From: Fallopia convolvulus
Taxonomy: Eukaryota; Streptophyta; Magnoliopsida; Caryophyllales; Polygonaceae
DNA length: 64,000 bases
Direction of reading: 5' to 3'
Assembly (NCBI GenBank): GCA_964016875.1
Contig: OZ024737.1
Location: forward strand, 36,023,683-36,087,682
Shown here: positions 10,867 through 22,339 of the stretch, in pieces
Numbering within the stretch: position 1 is the stretch's first letter
Layout: every line of letters starts with the position of its first letter
Notes under the pieces: generated by a model
The model's input: only the letters and a program-made list of their open reading frames with translations
Database searches by the model: none
What the model was told of the DNA's origin: nothing
Made by a program: the position numbers and the translations under genes

Positions 10867-11869
10867 TTAAGAAACACATGAGTTGAATATCATGGAAATA
10901 GGAACCAAGCAAAGCCCTTTTCTCCTCAGCTCTGTATAGTAGCTAATTTCTTTCCCCACAAATTCAATTTCCTTAGTGTTCTGATCAGAAGTGTTTCCTT
11001 TTCCCTGCAACAATCATTTTTTATTGATATTTAGAGGTGTCCAATATTGGTTACTAAAAAATAGAAAAATTGTCAATAAAATTTCTAGTAATTAAATTCT
11101 TGTATTTTTACCTGAGAAGTGCCAATGCAAACACCATCATCTGGTAGCTTGTTCAATGTCTGGAACAAAATGTGCTCCTGTCAAGAAAATCAAAATAATA
11201 AAAAAAAATAAGAACTTTTTTCCTTAATTACCATATATATATACAGTATATTACATAATATCTAGCTACCATTAGAGGAGAAAGAATCCTTATTTATATT
11301 CTTTACCTTGAAAATGCCTTTGGAACCCATCATCTCCTTGTTGTCCATTAACAACTGGTTAAAATCATTTCCCTGTTGTGATTTATAACAAAAAAAAGTT
11401 AGAAATTAATTAATGAGAGATGAAAAATTATAAGTCAATAAACAAGCATGCTTTTAAAAAAAAAAACTTTTCTAACCTTAGGAGTGTGATCAGGTGAGGT
11501 AGCCGTGTCCTCCAGATCATGATCAACAAAAACAGCTCTTCTGTTTTTTCTCCTCTTTGCACAGATTCTTCGGGCGGGCCCTTCGCGATCCTCCTCCCTA
11601 TCGAACCGTTGCTTCTTATGAGCCGAGCAAGCGGCCTCAGAAGCCATGGAAGAGGTTCCACACCCAGAAATCAGCAAGGAATCATCTTCATGTTCATTAC
11701 TAGCACAAGGGTAGGAGGAGGAGGAGGCCTTGAAATCATCAAGGTAGAAAGTCCAACTACTCTCCTCCTCCCTATCAGAAGAAGAAGAAGAATAGTTTGT
11801 TCCATCAGAAGAAGAACACACAACTTTGCTCATGACATAGTTGGTGGTTGAGATCATAGACTCCTCCAT
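10867..11869 (-). CDS. VUP1/SOFL-like small plant protein, four exons
   Basis: The spliced model is complement(10867-11004, 11112-11177, 11307-11372, 11477-11869), giving 220 residues. All three introns have GT-AG ends and fall in phase 0. The start is the ATG at 11869 (MEESMISTTNYVMSK), not the upstream ATG at 11911. The protein is Ser/acid-rich, with SSWTFYLDDF (near residue 40), SSMASEAACS, a basic KRRKNRR stretch, LEDTATSP before the first intron, and a C-terminal YTELRRKGLCLVPISMI. The WTxYxxDF, SMASEA and LEDTASSP-type blocks match what I recall of VUP1 (vascular-related unknown protein) and SOB-five-like proteins, which affect cytokinin and vascular development in Arabidopsis. The family call is from memory. 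This is the only intact host gene I can defend in the window. Confidence 0.7.
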
Positions 11870-12010
11870 CTTCAATACAACACAAAAGAAACTGAGAAAA
11901 GGCTTAGTCACAGATTAGTTTAGTTGGGTTTGACAATGTAATGTTTTAGAGGTTCCAAAATAACTTGAATTGCTAATTGCTATACACATATTAAGGCATT
12001 GAGAGGAGGT

Positions 12011-12020
12011 CATATATAGA
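12011..12020 (-). promoter_or_regulatory. Candidate TATA box of the VUP1-like gene
   Basis: On the minus strand TCTATATATG lies about 145 nt upstream of the ATG at 11869. That would leave a 5' UTR of roughly 110 nt. A GA-rich run (12169-12200) farther upstream resembles GAGA/BPC-type promoter sequence. This is position-based inference only. Confidence 0.35.
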
Positions 12021-13841
12021 GAGAGAGGTGAAGGAGATGGATATATTAACAAAAAGAAATGGGGACCACATATACAGTAAAAACATAAAATAAAAAACTG
12101 ATTGTTTAGAGAATCCAAGAAGTGTGGGGCCACTAGGAGTTTAGCTAGGAATCTTAATCATCAATCAAGAGAGAGAAGAGATAGAGAGATAGAGAGATTT
12201 GACCTTTGTGGGAGAGGTTCATCGGTTCATGTGGTTACTTAGCTGCTGGGCCAACAGAGATTTGCCAAATTTCCATTTGTCATGGACTAGTTGAATTGGT
12301 CTCTCAAGTGCTAGCAAAATTCCTAATCGATCTCTTTGAGATTTTCCTGCCCATCTCTATAGTCTATAGATAGATCATTTTTTTTTACATTATATCTCTA
12401 TGTTATAAAAACTATCGGTAAAGATAGTTATCCAATATCAAAAAATTGAAGAATAAATTACCTGATATATATATATATATATATTCTATTGGGTTACTCT
12501 TTCTATTGTCAATTGGTTTTAGAGTGGAACCTCGTGAACTTACATGTTAGATTTATTGTGGATGTACACTGGGACGGTCACCCCCTTTGACCGTATTAGC
12601 CCACCGAACTTTGACAATATGCAACGCCCCAAAAGAATGACAGTCTTCTTCATTGTGGAGTTAACGTCAATACTTAATCAAATTTACAACGAGTTTTTTT
12701 AACCTATGTCACACATATTAGCAAGAGCTCCTCTTTGTAATTTTAATGAGAAACAATAAATTTGATGATCATACATTTTTAAGTCCAACTATGTAGTCAC
12801 ACACACAAAAATAAAATAAAATCAGCAGCTAGCTAGTGAACTATTACATAATGAATATGTCTTTAGGATGAAGAAGCATAAATCAGTGTCTTAAAAATAC
12901 CCAATATTTTCTGCCGGCTGTTTTAAACCATATGACCTTTTAACTTTGAATTAAATAATCATTAGTTTATAAAATTATATGCAGACGTGATCTCCTGAAT
13001 TTTAACACAAGAATGAGAAGTCATCAGTTCGATCAGGGCATATTTTAGATTGTGCATCTTTAAGTTAATCAAATATATTTGAAAAGTACGTACAAGATAA
13101 GGACCTCATAATTTGGGAAGCATGATTTATTTGACTTATGGAATCTAAAATTTAAATATGCCTCTATGATCAGCAAGCATCTTATGACATAAGCCTCAAA
13201 AATAATTAATTTTTTTAGGGTTGAAAACAGCCCTCTAAACAACAGATCTCATTTGATAATTCGCTGGTGATGATACTCTCTCTAGACCTTTGATTGCTTT
13301 TATAATTTATTCTCCGATCAATTTTCAACTACAATATTATAATGCTTAATTGGATTGAATTTCAAACAATTAATACGACTTAAACTAGAATGTCCACTTA
13401 TTTGAATATTTCTTGATATATGTGGAAAAAACAACTACTATTTTAATTAACTTACATGTTACAAGTTGAGGAATAAGTGCAATGTCAAAATCTCCAATGC
13501 AAAATATAATACTTCCTCATGATTGGAAAGCTAAAGTAATAGAGACTTCAATTTTTCTGTATCAGCATTCAGCACACACAAAAAAAAATGAAATTGATTT
13601 TATATTATCCGTTTGTTGTTGGATTGGTTCAGCATTAATTAAATATATATAACTTGGTTTTCAAACAATATAAAGATAATCATCTTAACTAATTAACCTA
13701 GTGCTTTCACCTTTTCCACATGATGAATTGTGAACAAGTTAATTGAGAACCTCAGTGCTAACAGTAAACCAAATTCATTCTCACTGACTTTAAATTAAAA
13801 CAAAATCATAATGCCCTAGAAATCTACAAACAACTTATTTC
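12021..13841. other. Intergenic AT-rich DNA
   Basis: This holds the presumed upstream region of the minus-strand gene and then unique AT-rich DNA with a (TA)n run near 12466-12483. I see no ORF with recognisable content and no terminal repeats. Confidence 0.5.
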
Positions 13842-13846
13842 AATAT

Positions 13847-14007
13847 TAAAAGGACGTGTATGTTGGCAAAAGATGATGCCGATTCTCATTACTGAATAGT
13901 TTATATGTACATACTAAAACCTAAACAAGGATCATATCTTAACTAAAGGATACAAAATATTAACGGAATCTCTACAATATCTAATCTATCCAAATATATA
14001 TCCAATA
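13847..14007 (-). repeat. Copia I 3' LTR
   Basis: 161 bp, identical by eye to 18637-18797. On the left it abuts the target duplication AATAT. Confidence 0.93.
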
Positions 14008-14018
14008 CTCTCCCTCAA
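14008..14018 (-). promoter_or_regulatory. Copia I polypurine tract
   Basis: TTGAGGGAGAG on the minus strand directly precedes the 3' LTR and overlaps the RNase H stop codon (TGA 14015-14017). This is the expected place for plus-strand priming. Confidence 0.8.
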
Positions 14019-14236
14019 GTTGGAGCATGTAAATCTCGAATGTCCAACTTGCCCAATAAGATCTGAAACTGAGTAGAACCAAGGGCTTTAGTAAGAATAT
14101 CAGCTGGCTGCAAATGAGTACGAATATGATCTGTGCGAACAGTACCAGCAAGAAGGAGATCTCGAATAAAATGACAGTCGACCTCAATATGTTTAGTCCG
14201 ATCGTGAAAAACCGGATTAGCAGCAATATTGCAATG
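14015..14236 (-). pseudogene. Copia I RNase H C-terminal end, frame-shifted
   Basis: After the frameshift near 14236 the RNase H sequence resumes (HIEVDCHFIRD, then PADILTKAL) and ends at TGA 14015, at the polypurine tract. The PADILTKAL block is the usual Copia RNase H end, so the domain is complete apart from the one-base shift, which looks like an extra A in CAATATT. Confidence 0.85.
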
Positions 14237-16010
14237 CGGCCTGACTATCACAAAACAACTGCATAGGATCAGAATGAAGTACACCGAGCGAACGCAATAG
14301 TGACTTCAACCAAATCAACTCACAACAAGCAGTTGCCATAGCACGATATTCAGCTTCAGCAGAGGAGCGTGAAACAGTCTTCTGCTTTTTAGTTCTCCAA
14401 GATATGGGTGAAGAACCAAGCTGAACAAAATAACCCGTAAGAGACCGACGAGTAAGCGGACATGTAGCGTAATCAGAATCACAGTAAGCGGTCAACTTCA
14501 GATCACACTCCCTCGGAAGACAAATACCCTGACCCGGATGATGCTTAAGATAACGTAGAACTCGAATCGCTGCGTCCCAGTGATCATCCGTAGGCTTCTG
14601 CATAAACTGAGCCAAAGTATGAACTGCATAGCAAATCTCAGGACGAGTAATCGTCAGATAGATCAGTCTCCCAATCAGACGCCGATAACGATTTGGAAAC
14701 TCGAACGTCTGAGCTGTAGAAAGAGCAAGTTTGTGATTCTGTTCCATCGGAAAATCACAAGGCTTACTTCCCAATAGACTAGCCTCACTCAGAATATCCA
14801 AGGTGTACTTCCGTTGACACAGATACAAGCCCCCATCAGAACGAGCAATTTCAATGCCCAGAAAATACTTCAATGCTCCCAAGTCCTTCATGTGAAAACA
14901 AGAACTAAGCTGTCTCTTGAATTTAGCAATAGCAGCAGAATCATTACCAGCAACTATCAGATCATCCACATAAACCAGAACATGAATAGTAACACCAGAA
15001 CGATTATACGAAAACAAAGAGTAATGAGCAAGAGATTGAACAAAACCAAAACCTCTCAAAGCGGAAGCGAGCTTAGCAAACCAGTTCCTCGGAGCCTGTC
15101 GAAGCCCATATAAAGATCTGTTCAACCGACAAAATTGACCAGCCAAGTGTTTAGAAAAACCTGACGGAGGCCTCATATATACCTCCTCATGCAGATCACC
15201 GTGAAGAAAAGCATTGTGCACATCCATCTGATGCAACTCCCAATTTCGAGCAGCTGCAACCGCCAGAAAAGTACGAACTGACACCATTTTAGCAACTGGT
15301 GCGAACGTTTCCTTGTAATCAATACCCTCTTTCTGATTGTTTCCAAGAACAACCAGACGCGCTTTGAAGCGCTCAATAGTCCCATCAGAATGCCGTTTGA
15401 TCTTAAAAACCCATTTACAGCCAATAGGTTTCTTATCAGACGGCAAAGCAGCCATAGTCCATGTACCATTACGCTCTAAAGCGTCAATCTCAGCCTCCAT
15501 GGCTTTACGCCAGCGTATATCTCGAGCAGCTTCCGAGAAGGATTGCGGCTCTGTAACAGACTCAACAGAAGCAGCAAACGCAGTGTGTCCAGCAGAAAAA
15601 CGATCAAAAGTAACATAATCAGCTATGGGATAGGATGTACCTGATGAACTTGACAGTTGAGATGAAAGAGACGGAAATGCTTCTTGTTTCCGCACAGTAT
15701 TACAAATGAAACCACGTAACTTCACAGATGGTGTGCAATCACGGGTAGAACGACGAGGCAAGGCTTGAGCAGCAATAGGAGTGGATTGAACCCCACCACC
15801 CCCATCTGCTGCCTGCGTCTGGTCATTTGAGGGGCTAGGTAAAGTGTTGTCTTGGACAGCGCAGAGGAAGATTGAACCCCACTCCCCCTGTCGTCTGTCT
15901 GCGGTTGGCCGTTTGAGGAGATAGGAATGGATTCTTGAATGGCAACAGGAGGAGATTGAACCCCACTCCCCCTGTCTTCCATCTGCGTTGGAGCTAAGGG
16001 GTATTAGCAA
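14217..16010 (-). pseudogene. Copia I reverse transcriptase and RNase H
   Basis: The RT-RH part of the Copia polyprotein. RT shows NGTWTMAALPSDKKPIGCKW, the finger motif QMDVHNAFLHGDLHEEVYM, GLRQAPRNWF, and catalytic YVDD in LVYVDDLIVAGND. RNase H follows with CDSDYATCPLTRRS, SWRTKKQKTVSRSSAEAEYR and CDSQAAL. The frame is formally open from 16010, but homology only begins near 15865. The first ~145 bases read the linker repeats in the wrong frame. The stop at 14217 comes from the downstream frameshift. Confidence 0.88.
15783..15975 (-). repeat. Three ~85-bp repeats in the Copia I INT-RT linker
   Basis: The block GATTGAACCCCACTCCCC (plus strand) occurs at about 15954 and 15872, with a diverged copy near 15785. 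In protein terms it gives GSGVQS units separated by about 28 residues. Unequal exchange between them could explain the frameshift in this linker. Confidence 0.75.
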
Positions 16011-16945
16011 ATATCAAACATAGCGGGATGAGTATCGGTTGGAGAATTGTGGTCTGTAATAGTCGGGGTAGTGGTGGATTGATATGGAAATTTGGTCTCA
16101 TAAAAAATTACATCTCGGGAAACGAACCTTTTGTTAGTTTCAATATCAAGAACCTTCCAACCTTTTTGTCCATTCGGATAGCCAATAAAAACGCATTTTC
16201 TAGCTCTAGGAGCAAATTTGTTGGATGATTTTGGAATGATAGAAGCATAACACATACAACCAAAAACGCGCAAATGATCATAGGCTGGAGGACGTCCGTG
16301 CAACAACTCAAAAGGAGTTTTATTTTGTAAAACTGGGGTTGGAGTTCGATTAATTAAATAGCATGCAATCAAAACACACTCGCCCCAAAATTGCAATGGT
16401 AAATTCGCATGAAATCGTAAAGCGCGAACAACATTTAAAATATGTCTACGTTTTCTTTCTGCTCTACCATTTTGTTGAGGAGTTCCAACACAAGAAGTTT
16501 CAAATAAAATCCCGTTTTCCTCAAAAAAATTTCTTAAACTAGTAAATTCAGTACCATTGTCACTCCGAATACATTTAACATGTTTATCAAATTGTCGTTT
16601 AGTCATGGCACAAAAATTAGAAATCAATGAAGCAACTTCAGTTTTGTGTTTCATAAGGAAAATCCAAACACATCGACTAAAATCATCTACCATAGTCCGA
16701 AAATAATGAGCCCTATGAACGGACGGAGTCCGATAGGGACCCCACACATCACAGTGAATTAAATCAAACATATTAGAAGCATGCGTTTGACTAATCGGAA
16801 ATGAAGGACGAGATTGTTTAGCTCTATGACAACTATCGCAAGGTTCCATAAGACCATTTATTCTAATATTTGGTAAAAATTTAAGGACAGGAAGTGAGGG
16901 ATGACCAATTCTGGAATGCCACAAGGCAGGTGATGCAACATCCAT
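16004..16945 (-). pseudogene. Copia I integrase
   Basis: The GAG-pre-integrase and integrase core. It shows the HHCC zinc finger (LWHSRIGHPS...CDSCHRAK) and DDE residues in HCDVWGPY, IRSDNGTEF and PQQNGRAERKRR, followed by FGCMCYAS and ARKCVFIGY. It begins at an ATG directly after the in-frame TGA that closes the gag-PR frame (TGAATG) and ends at TAA 16004-16006 in the Ser/Thr-rich linker. Both stops lie within what should be one polyprotein. The TGA could be a decay mutation or, less likely, a translational control point. Confidence 0.9.
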
Positions 16946-18526
16946 TCATGAAGCGTGTCCCATCGGCGCCACCAAACGAAGCCAATACACACCATTCCGC
17001 TCTTCACCCGCCCCAATCAAATTCATCGAAGTGCGATCCTGCAAGATACATAGCCGATCAGTCATACGAGCAATACAATCATGATCTCTCAACAGCCGAG
17101 CAATAGAAATCAAATTACACGTTAACTTGGGAACAAACAACACATCCCGAATAATGAATTTATCAGACAATATTAAATTGCCAACCGTGTTTGCAGTAGT
17201 AGACATCCCATTTGGGAGAACAATTGAAGATGAGGCCACAGGGTATAAATCAGTCAATAATTTTTCGTTTCCCTTCATATGAAACGAGGCCCCGGTATCT
17301 AGGATCCAGTTAGAATTATACGTACCAGAACCAGATGTATTATTATGCTGAGAATTAGTTACTCGGATTTGTTGTATTAATTGATTGAATTGAGCCTCCG
17401 ACAACCCCGTTCCACCACGATCAGCAGCGCTCAAGCCTTCATCCCTCACACCAGAATTGTCTCCACCAGTAGCAGCGTTGGCCATGCCACGCCCGCGCCC
17501 TCTGCCTCGGATGGAGCTTGCGCTGGTCCGCTCGCGCTGAAGGGCGAGCTGTTGCTCGTGCCGATCGGTACCCCACCACTCGGGATATCCGACAATCCTG
17601 TAACACGTCTTCACATCATGCCCAGCAACATCACAATGTGTGCACCATGGCCTGTCACCGCGACGCTGATCGGGAGTCTGATTTGCGACAGATTGGCGCC
17701 TGTCACGATCTCCCTCGGGGCGCTTGTCACGGTCACGACGTTCACCACGCCCGCGCCCTCCTTGAGCAGCAAAAGCCGCACCTTCGAGCCGTGATTCAAC
17801 AGCACCATCACGACTCTTCAAGGCCAATCTCGCCCTCTCTTCCGACACAACAGTAGCGTAAACCTTGTTCAAGTTCTGGATTGGATCTTGCGCCAAAGCG
17901 CTGGACCGAACTGTGTTGTAGACGTCATCGAGTCCCATCAAAAACTGATGGACTCGTTCATCATCTCGTTCTTTTGTGAGAATATCAGCCCACTTGCACT
18001 CACACTTTCCGCAAGTGCATCGACGAGACACGGTGTAGTTCGACAGTTCATCCCATAGTTTCTTCAGATCTGCATAATAGGTGGCCACCGAGCGCCCACC
18101 TTGAACACATCGGGCCAAATCGAAGCGCAATTGCTGCACTCTTGGACCGTTTTCGATTGAAAATCTCCGCTTTAAATCATCCCATAATGCCTTCGCTGTC
18201 TCGAAGAAAGTAATGGAGGATCTCATGGACTCGTCAATGGATTGTAATATCCAACCGACGATCATCGAATTCACGCTCCACCAATCATCTAACTCGTTGA
18301 TATCCTCTGGTGGAGTAATTGTGCCATCAAGGAAGCCCAGTTTACGCTTTGCTCGAAGTGAATTGCGTAAAACTAGTTCCCACTCTTGAAAGTTATCTCC
18401 TTTGAAAGTTACGGGGCAAATTTTAATGCCCGGGTGATCAGACGGATGCAAGTAGAACGGTGAGTTTTGTGGACGAGAGCCATCAGTCTTGGCTCCATTG
18501 GAAGGCTCTTCCTGCGACTTCTTCAT
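16946..18526 (-). CDS. Copia I gag and protease
   Basis: 526 residues from ATG 18526, about 98 bp downstream of the PBS. The gag UBN2-type core covers about residues 35-240 (WELVLRNSLRAKRKLGFLDG, ALWDDLKRRFSI). A CX2CX4HX4C zinc knuckle (CTHCDVAGHDVKTC) lies near residue 295, and the aspartic protease motif WILDTGASFHM near residue 405. The frame ends at TGA 16946-16948 and continues, still in frame, into integrase. Confidence 0.92.
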   Translation of the reverse strand: MKKSQEEPSNGAKTDGSRPQNSPFYLHPSDHPGIKICPVTFKGDNFQEWELVLRNSLRAKRKLGFLDGTITPPEDINELDDWWSVNSMIVGWILQSIDESMRSSITFFETAKALWDDLKRRFSIENGPRVQQLRFDLARCVQGGRSVATYYADLKKLWDELSNYTVSRRCTCGKCECKWADILTKERDDERVHQFLMGLDDVYNTVRSSALAQDPIQNLNKVYATVVSEERARLALKSRDGAVESRLEGAAFAAQGGRGRGERRDRDKRPEGDRDRRQSVANQTPDQRRGDRPWCTHCDVAGHDVKTCYRIVGYPEWWGTDRHEQQLALQRERTSASSIRGRGRGRGMANAATGGDNSGVRDEGLSAADRGGTGLSEAQFNQLIQQIRVTNSQHNNTSGSGTYNSNWILDTGASFHMKGNEKLLTDLYPVASSSIVLPNGMSTTANTVGNLILSDKFIIRDVLFVPKLTCNLISIARLLRDHDCIARMTDRLCILQDRTSMNLIGAGEERNGVYWLRLVAPMGHAS

Positions 18527-18624
18527 GGATGGAAAAACGGCGGCACTAGCAGCAGGGCAGGGCGCCGAGTGCTAGTGTGATGCGGCCGGAATTTGCTAGA
18601 GCAGGGGATCGGAAAGGGAACCTC

Positions 18625-18636
18625 GCTCTGATACCA
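18625..18636 (-). promoter_or_regulatory. Copia I primer-binding site (tRNA-iMet)
   Basis: TGGTATCAGAGC on the minus strand immediately follows the 5' LTR. It matches the 3' end of initiator tRNA-Met, the usual Copia primer. Confidence 0.92.
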
Positions 18637-18797
18637 TAAAAGGACGTGTATGTTGGCAAAAGATGATGCCGATTCTCATTACTGAATAGTTTATATGTAC
18701 ATACTAAAACCTAAACAAGGATCATATCTTAACTAAAGGATACAAAATATTAACGGAATCTCTACAATATCTAATCTATCCAAATATATATCCAATA
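18637..18797 (-). repeat. Copia I 5' LTR
   Basis: 161 bp, identical by eye to the 3' LTR. Followed on the right by the target duplication AATAT (18798-18802). Confidence 0.93.
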
Positions 18798-18802
18798 AAT
18801 AT

Positions 18803-21800
18803 CATTTACAACTAATAAAGGTATATATCAATAAAAATAACTTTTAATGTAAAAACAAGGCAGTCTCACTAATCTCAAAAAAAAGCATTCAATTTGTAGA
18901 CAATCACAACAACAAAAACAAATGATATTTTGCTCTTTTTAGGTCTCAACATAGTTGCACCAAAAATATCAATATATGTTCCAGACAAATTCATGATATT
19001 TTAAGCAAAATTTACATTCTGATTATTTATATAAGTATGTTCATGCTAAGCACCATAATCTTTTCAGACATAATGAGCATATATATAGTCACACCTTCAT
19101 ACAACAATTAAAATTGATTAACCATACATCCCATGTGCGAGAATTAACCGTACATGCCCCCATCAGTATCAGTAAGTTATAAATCATTGACTTCTTCGTT
19201 TGCTGGATGACACTCTTAACATATGAAAGATCTTGCTTAATATTTTTTTTAGCTAGAAGATAATGATTTATACTCTTTATTTTTTTTTTAAAAATGATGA
19301 TTTAAATAAGGCAATTTCATATCATTTCTCTCTCAGACTTGTCTAATTTGACATGTCATAATTTAGAACCTACTCTCATTGCTAACCGGTTGGGCAGACG
19401 TCAAATCTCTCGATCAAAATGACCTCACATCGCCACTGTTTCAAGCCACATGGAATAATTCTAATAGTCTACATATAAAGAATAAAACTAGACAGGTGCA
19501 GGTTTTAAATAAGTAAAAGATAGAGAACACTAGAAAGTGGGGAAAGAATAAATAATGCAAAAAAAAAAGGGATATATACCTGCCATTTTATTGCAATAAA
19601 CTATGTGCACCCTAAAATATAACATGGGTATATTGTTGATTATGGAGGACCTCGTTTGGGTAAGAATTATCCATCCCAAACATTATGAAATTGGCCATTG
19701 ACTAATTAATAAATAGTGAACACGTACTAGAGTACGTGGCTTAAATACCTAATTCCTTTTTCAGAGAGAAAATTCTCAAGGTCTAAAGGTTTGAGTATGT
19801 ATTGAGTGTTTTGTTTCGATAAGATGGTAGGTACATAAAGATAGATATAAAGGGCAAACGATGTTGCTCTGGTGAGATATAATAAAGTCCGACAAGTTTA
19901 TATGTGTATTATGCACCTAGTAGGGAAATATAATAAAGTCCGAAAAATTTATATGTGTATTATAATTTATAGGCCTAGTATACAAGTTTATAAGATTTAT
20001 ATTTCATCCTAAAATCAATTAAAATATACTCCATTAGTTGCACTTGAATCACGATAAAGTCCGACGAGCTGATATAATGTGGGGGCCCGCACGTCTGTCT
20101 ATGCGTAAATGCACATTATGGGCCTAACACATAAGCCCATAAGGTTCTATTGTAAAATTAATCGGCAATAGAAGAAGTAATCCGAGTGCTTTATATAATA
20201 GGCTTTTATTCATCAAACTTCCGACGGAAAGTCTTTCATTCTTATTTTCACAAAATCAATGTTCTAAAAATATCAAACGGTTCCGGAGTTATTTAGTGCT
20301 AGACGAGATGGAGTTGGTGAGGTTTTTAGAATAGCTAGTAAGTGATCGAAATTAAGTGTTGAGAATACTTTTCTCATACATTTAAAAATTGGGATCAATT
20401 AAACAAATTTATTATATAAGTTTTAGATTAATTTTTTTTTTATTAATTAATTTTAAGACGAAACAATATTAGATTTATATATACACGACTCCTATTATGA
20501 CCCGTAAACTTTCCAATTAATTAAGCAGAAACTCCAATCGTATTCTAATGGCAGACACAATATAATATATAATTGATCTCCAGTTTTGGTTTTGGACTTA
20601 AGAGTTGCCTAATCAACAACGCACGTAGACTGTAGACAGTGAACTATTCATGTTTCACACGTCGTCGTCACTCGACATGTGTGGCGTTTCATAGGCACAA
20701 AACAAAACAGAAAAACGGTGCACTACATACAATGAATAAGAAGAAAAAAAACTGAGCTCAGTAGAATGATGAGGTGTTACGAACTACTAGCAGTTAATTA
20801 ATTAAGGTAACGAGAAGAAATGAATTCGGAATGACCATGCTGAGCTCAAATTACCCCAAAGTTCCTTATGCCATCAAGTTCATCATATCAAAATCAAAGG
20901 ATTATAGACTAAAGAATAGGCTTAATTTCTAGACCTAGAGGCTAGAGCCCATCGCATACTCTTACATTCACAATTTCATTCGTTACAAAGGATTAAGTTG
21001 CCTTTGGCATCAAGTTCATCAAAATGATACCAGTAGATTATAATGAATCCAAACCACATGCTACGTACAATTTAATTATATATTGACCTCTTTACGGTGT
21101 CTAGAGAGTAGAAATGTATCAGCATCACAACAACAAACATGACAAGACTCATCACCGTGTATAAAATCAAATCATGCCAACTTATATATCTCCATCAACT
21201 TAATCAATTTAAGCAACAAGCATGCACCGATTGTCAAAGACCGTCTCAATTCATTGTATTGACTCGTTTAACGATCTCGTCCTAAGCTACCAAGAAGCCT
21301 CTTTTTTTCCAGACAATTGCAATAGCGTAACACCATAACGAACCACTCATATTCCATCATGATAAAAACAAATCAAATGAATAACACCGAACAAAAATGG
21401 CACTAAATTTTCCAAAGAGAGGGTCTAAAATTTTACTCGAGTAAATTTGGGTTTGTAGGAAATTTGTATATGGAAGCGAAGAATGCATTAAAACAATCAT
21501 GTTCTCAGTTTTGGTTAATAATATACCAATAAAAATATTTAATTAATGGTGTATGGATAATTCACACGCTAAACGATAAATTTGATTACCAAAGCGGGGG
21601 AGAGATTGAGAAAACCCGACATGTGTAACTCGAATCCATCAAGACACCAATGGCGTGTTCAAGAATATTTGACGCACACAACGCTGGTAGAAAAAAATCC
21701 CCATAAAAAAAAAATAAACATTCTCACACGCTAATCTAAAGCAAGTACGTAGTATCGTCCATGTACAACCAATGCGCACAATGAACTAAAGTACAAGATC

Positions 21801-22329
21801 CAAAGAATGAAACTCCTACCAAGAGTCAAGCAGAAACAAAATGCATACTTAACACGACGACCAATGCTCGAAAAGCTATGGCTTGCCTTAAGTGTAAAGG
21901 GCAAGGCTGAGTATTGGTAAAACTCCAAGATATACCCCTCACAAGATGAAGTTGTGGGGCATTCGGCAAGACTCCAACCAATGATGATGTGACCAATTTT
22001 CTAAAAACACTAGGCAAACCTTGGGTGGAGGGGCCGCCTAGCGCCTAGGTAACCTGCATAACCTAAAGAAGCATGAATAATCATAAGTTGTAACCTTTAT
22101 GGGAGCGCATGAGCTTTTTGGCGCGTAGAATAAGAGTGAATCTTCGGTTTGCTTATTTATTTAATAATTTAAATCATTATTTTTTGAGCTCTTTTATTTT
22201 GTGTTTCAACATTACCCTTTAAAGAGGTTTATGACAGCACGGTCCTCTATCATTGTACTTATGTATTATAGGGGGCTGGAATTCTAGCAAGACGGTTGCA
22301 ATAAGAAAGTGAGAACTTAGTTAAAAGCA
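18803..22329. other. Intergenic AT-rich DNA
   Basis: I see no gene with recognisable content. The minus-strand ORFs near 21731-22017 are short and resemble nothing I know. A small repeat cluster at 19881-20064 is listed separately. Confidence 0.45.
19881..20064 (+). repeat. Three copies of AATAAAGTCCGA motif
   Basis: ATAATAAAGTCCGACAAGTT near 19879 is followed by TATATGTGTATTA. The same arrangement recurs near 19931, and a third ATAAAGTCCGACGAG lies near 20054. This suggests a small degenerate repeat or an LTR/MITE relic that I cannot assign. Confidence 0.5.
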
Positions 22330-22339
22330 TATGGTTTCA

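Larger units (their letters stand above)
13847..18797 (-). mobile_element. Copia element I, recent, identical 161-bp LTRs
   Basis: The two 161-bp LTRs (13847-14007, 18637-18797) appear identical and are flanked by the 5-bp target duplication AATAT (13842-13846, 18798-18802). In element orientation the LTR runs TATTGG...CCTTTTA, so the ends are TA...TA rather than TG...CA. A tRNA-iMet PBS abuts the 5' LTR and a purine tract abuts the 3' LTR. The gag-PR-INT-RT-RH order is Copia. The internal frame is broken by TGA 16946, TAA 16004, a frameshift near 15860 and a +1 frameshift near 14236. Confidence 0.95.

Noticed and set aside
11519..11851. Plus-strand 110-codon ORF over the VUP1-like gene
   Set aside because: Antisense shadow of exon 1; the minus strand has clean splicing and conserved motifs.
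17381..17856. Overlapping plus-strand ORFs antisense to Copia I gag
   Set aside because: Antisense shadows of a GC-rich, Arg/Gly-rich gag region.
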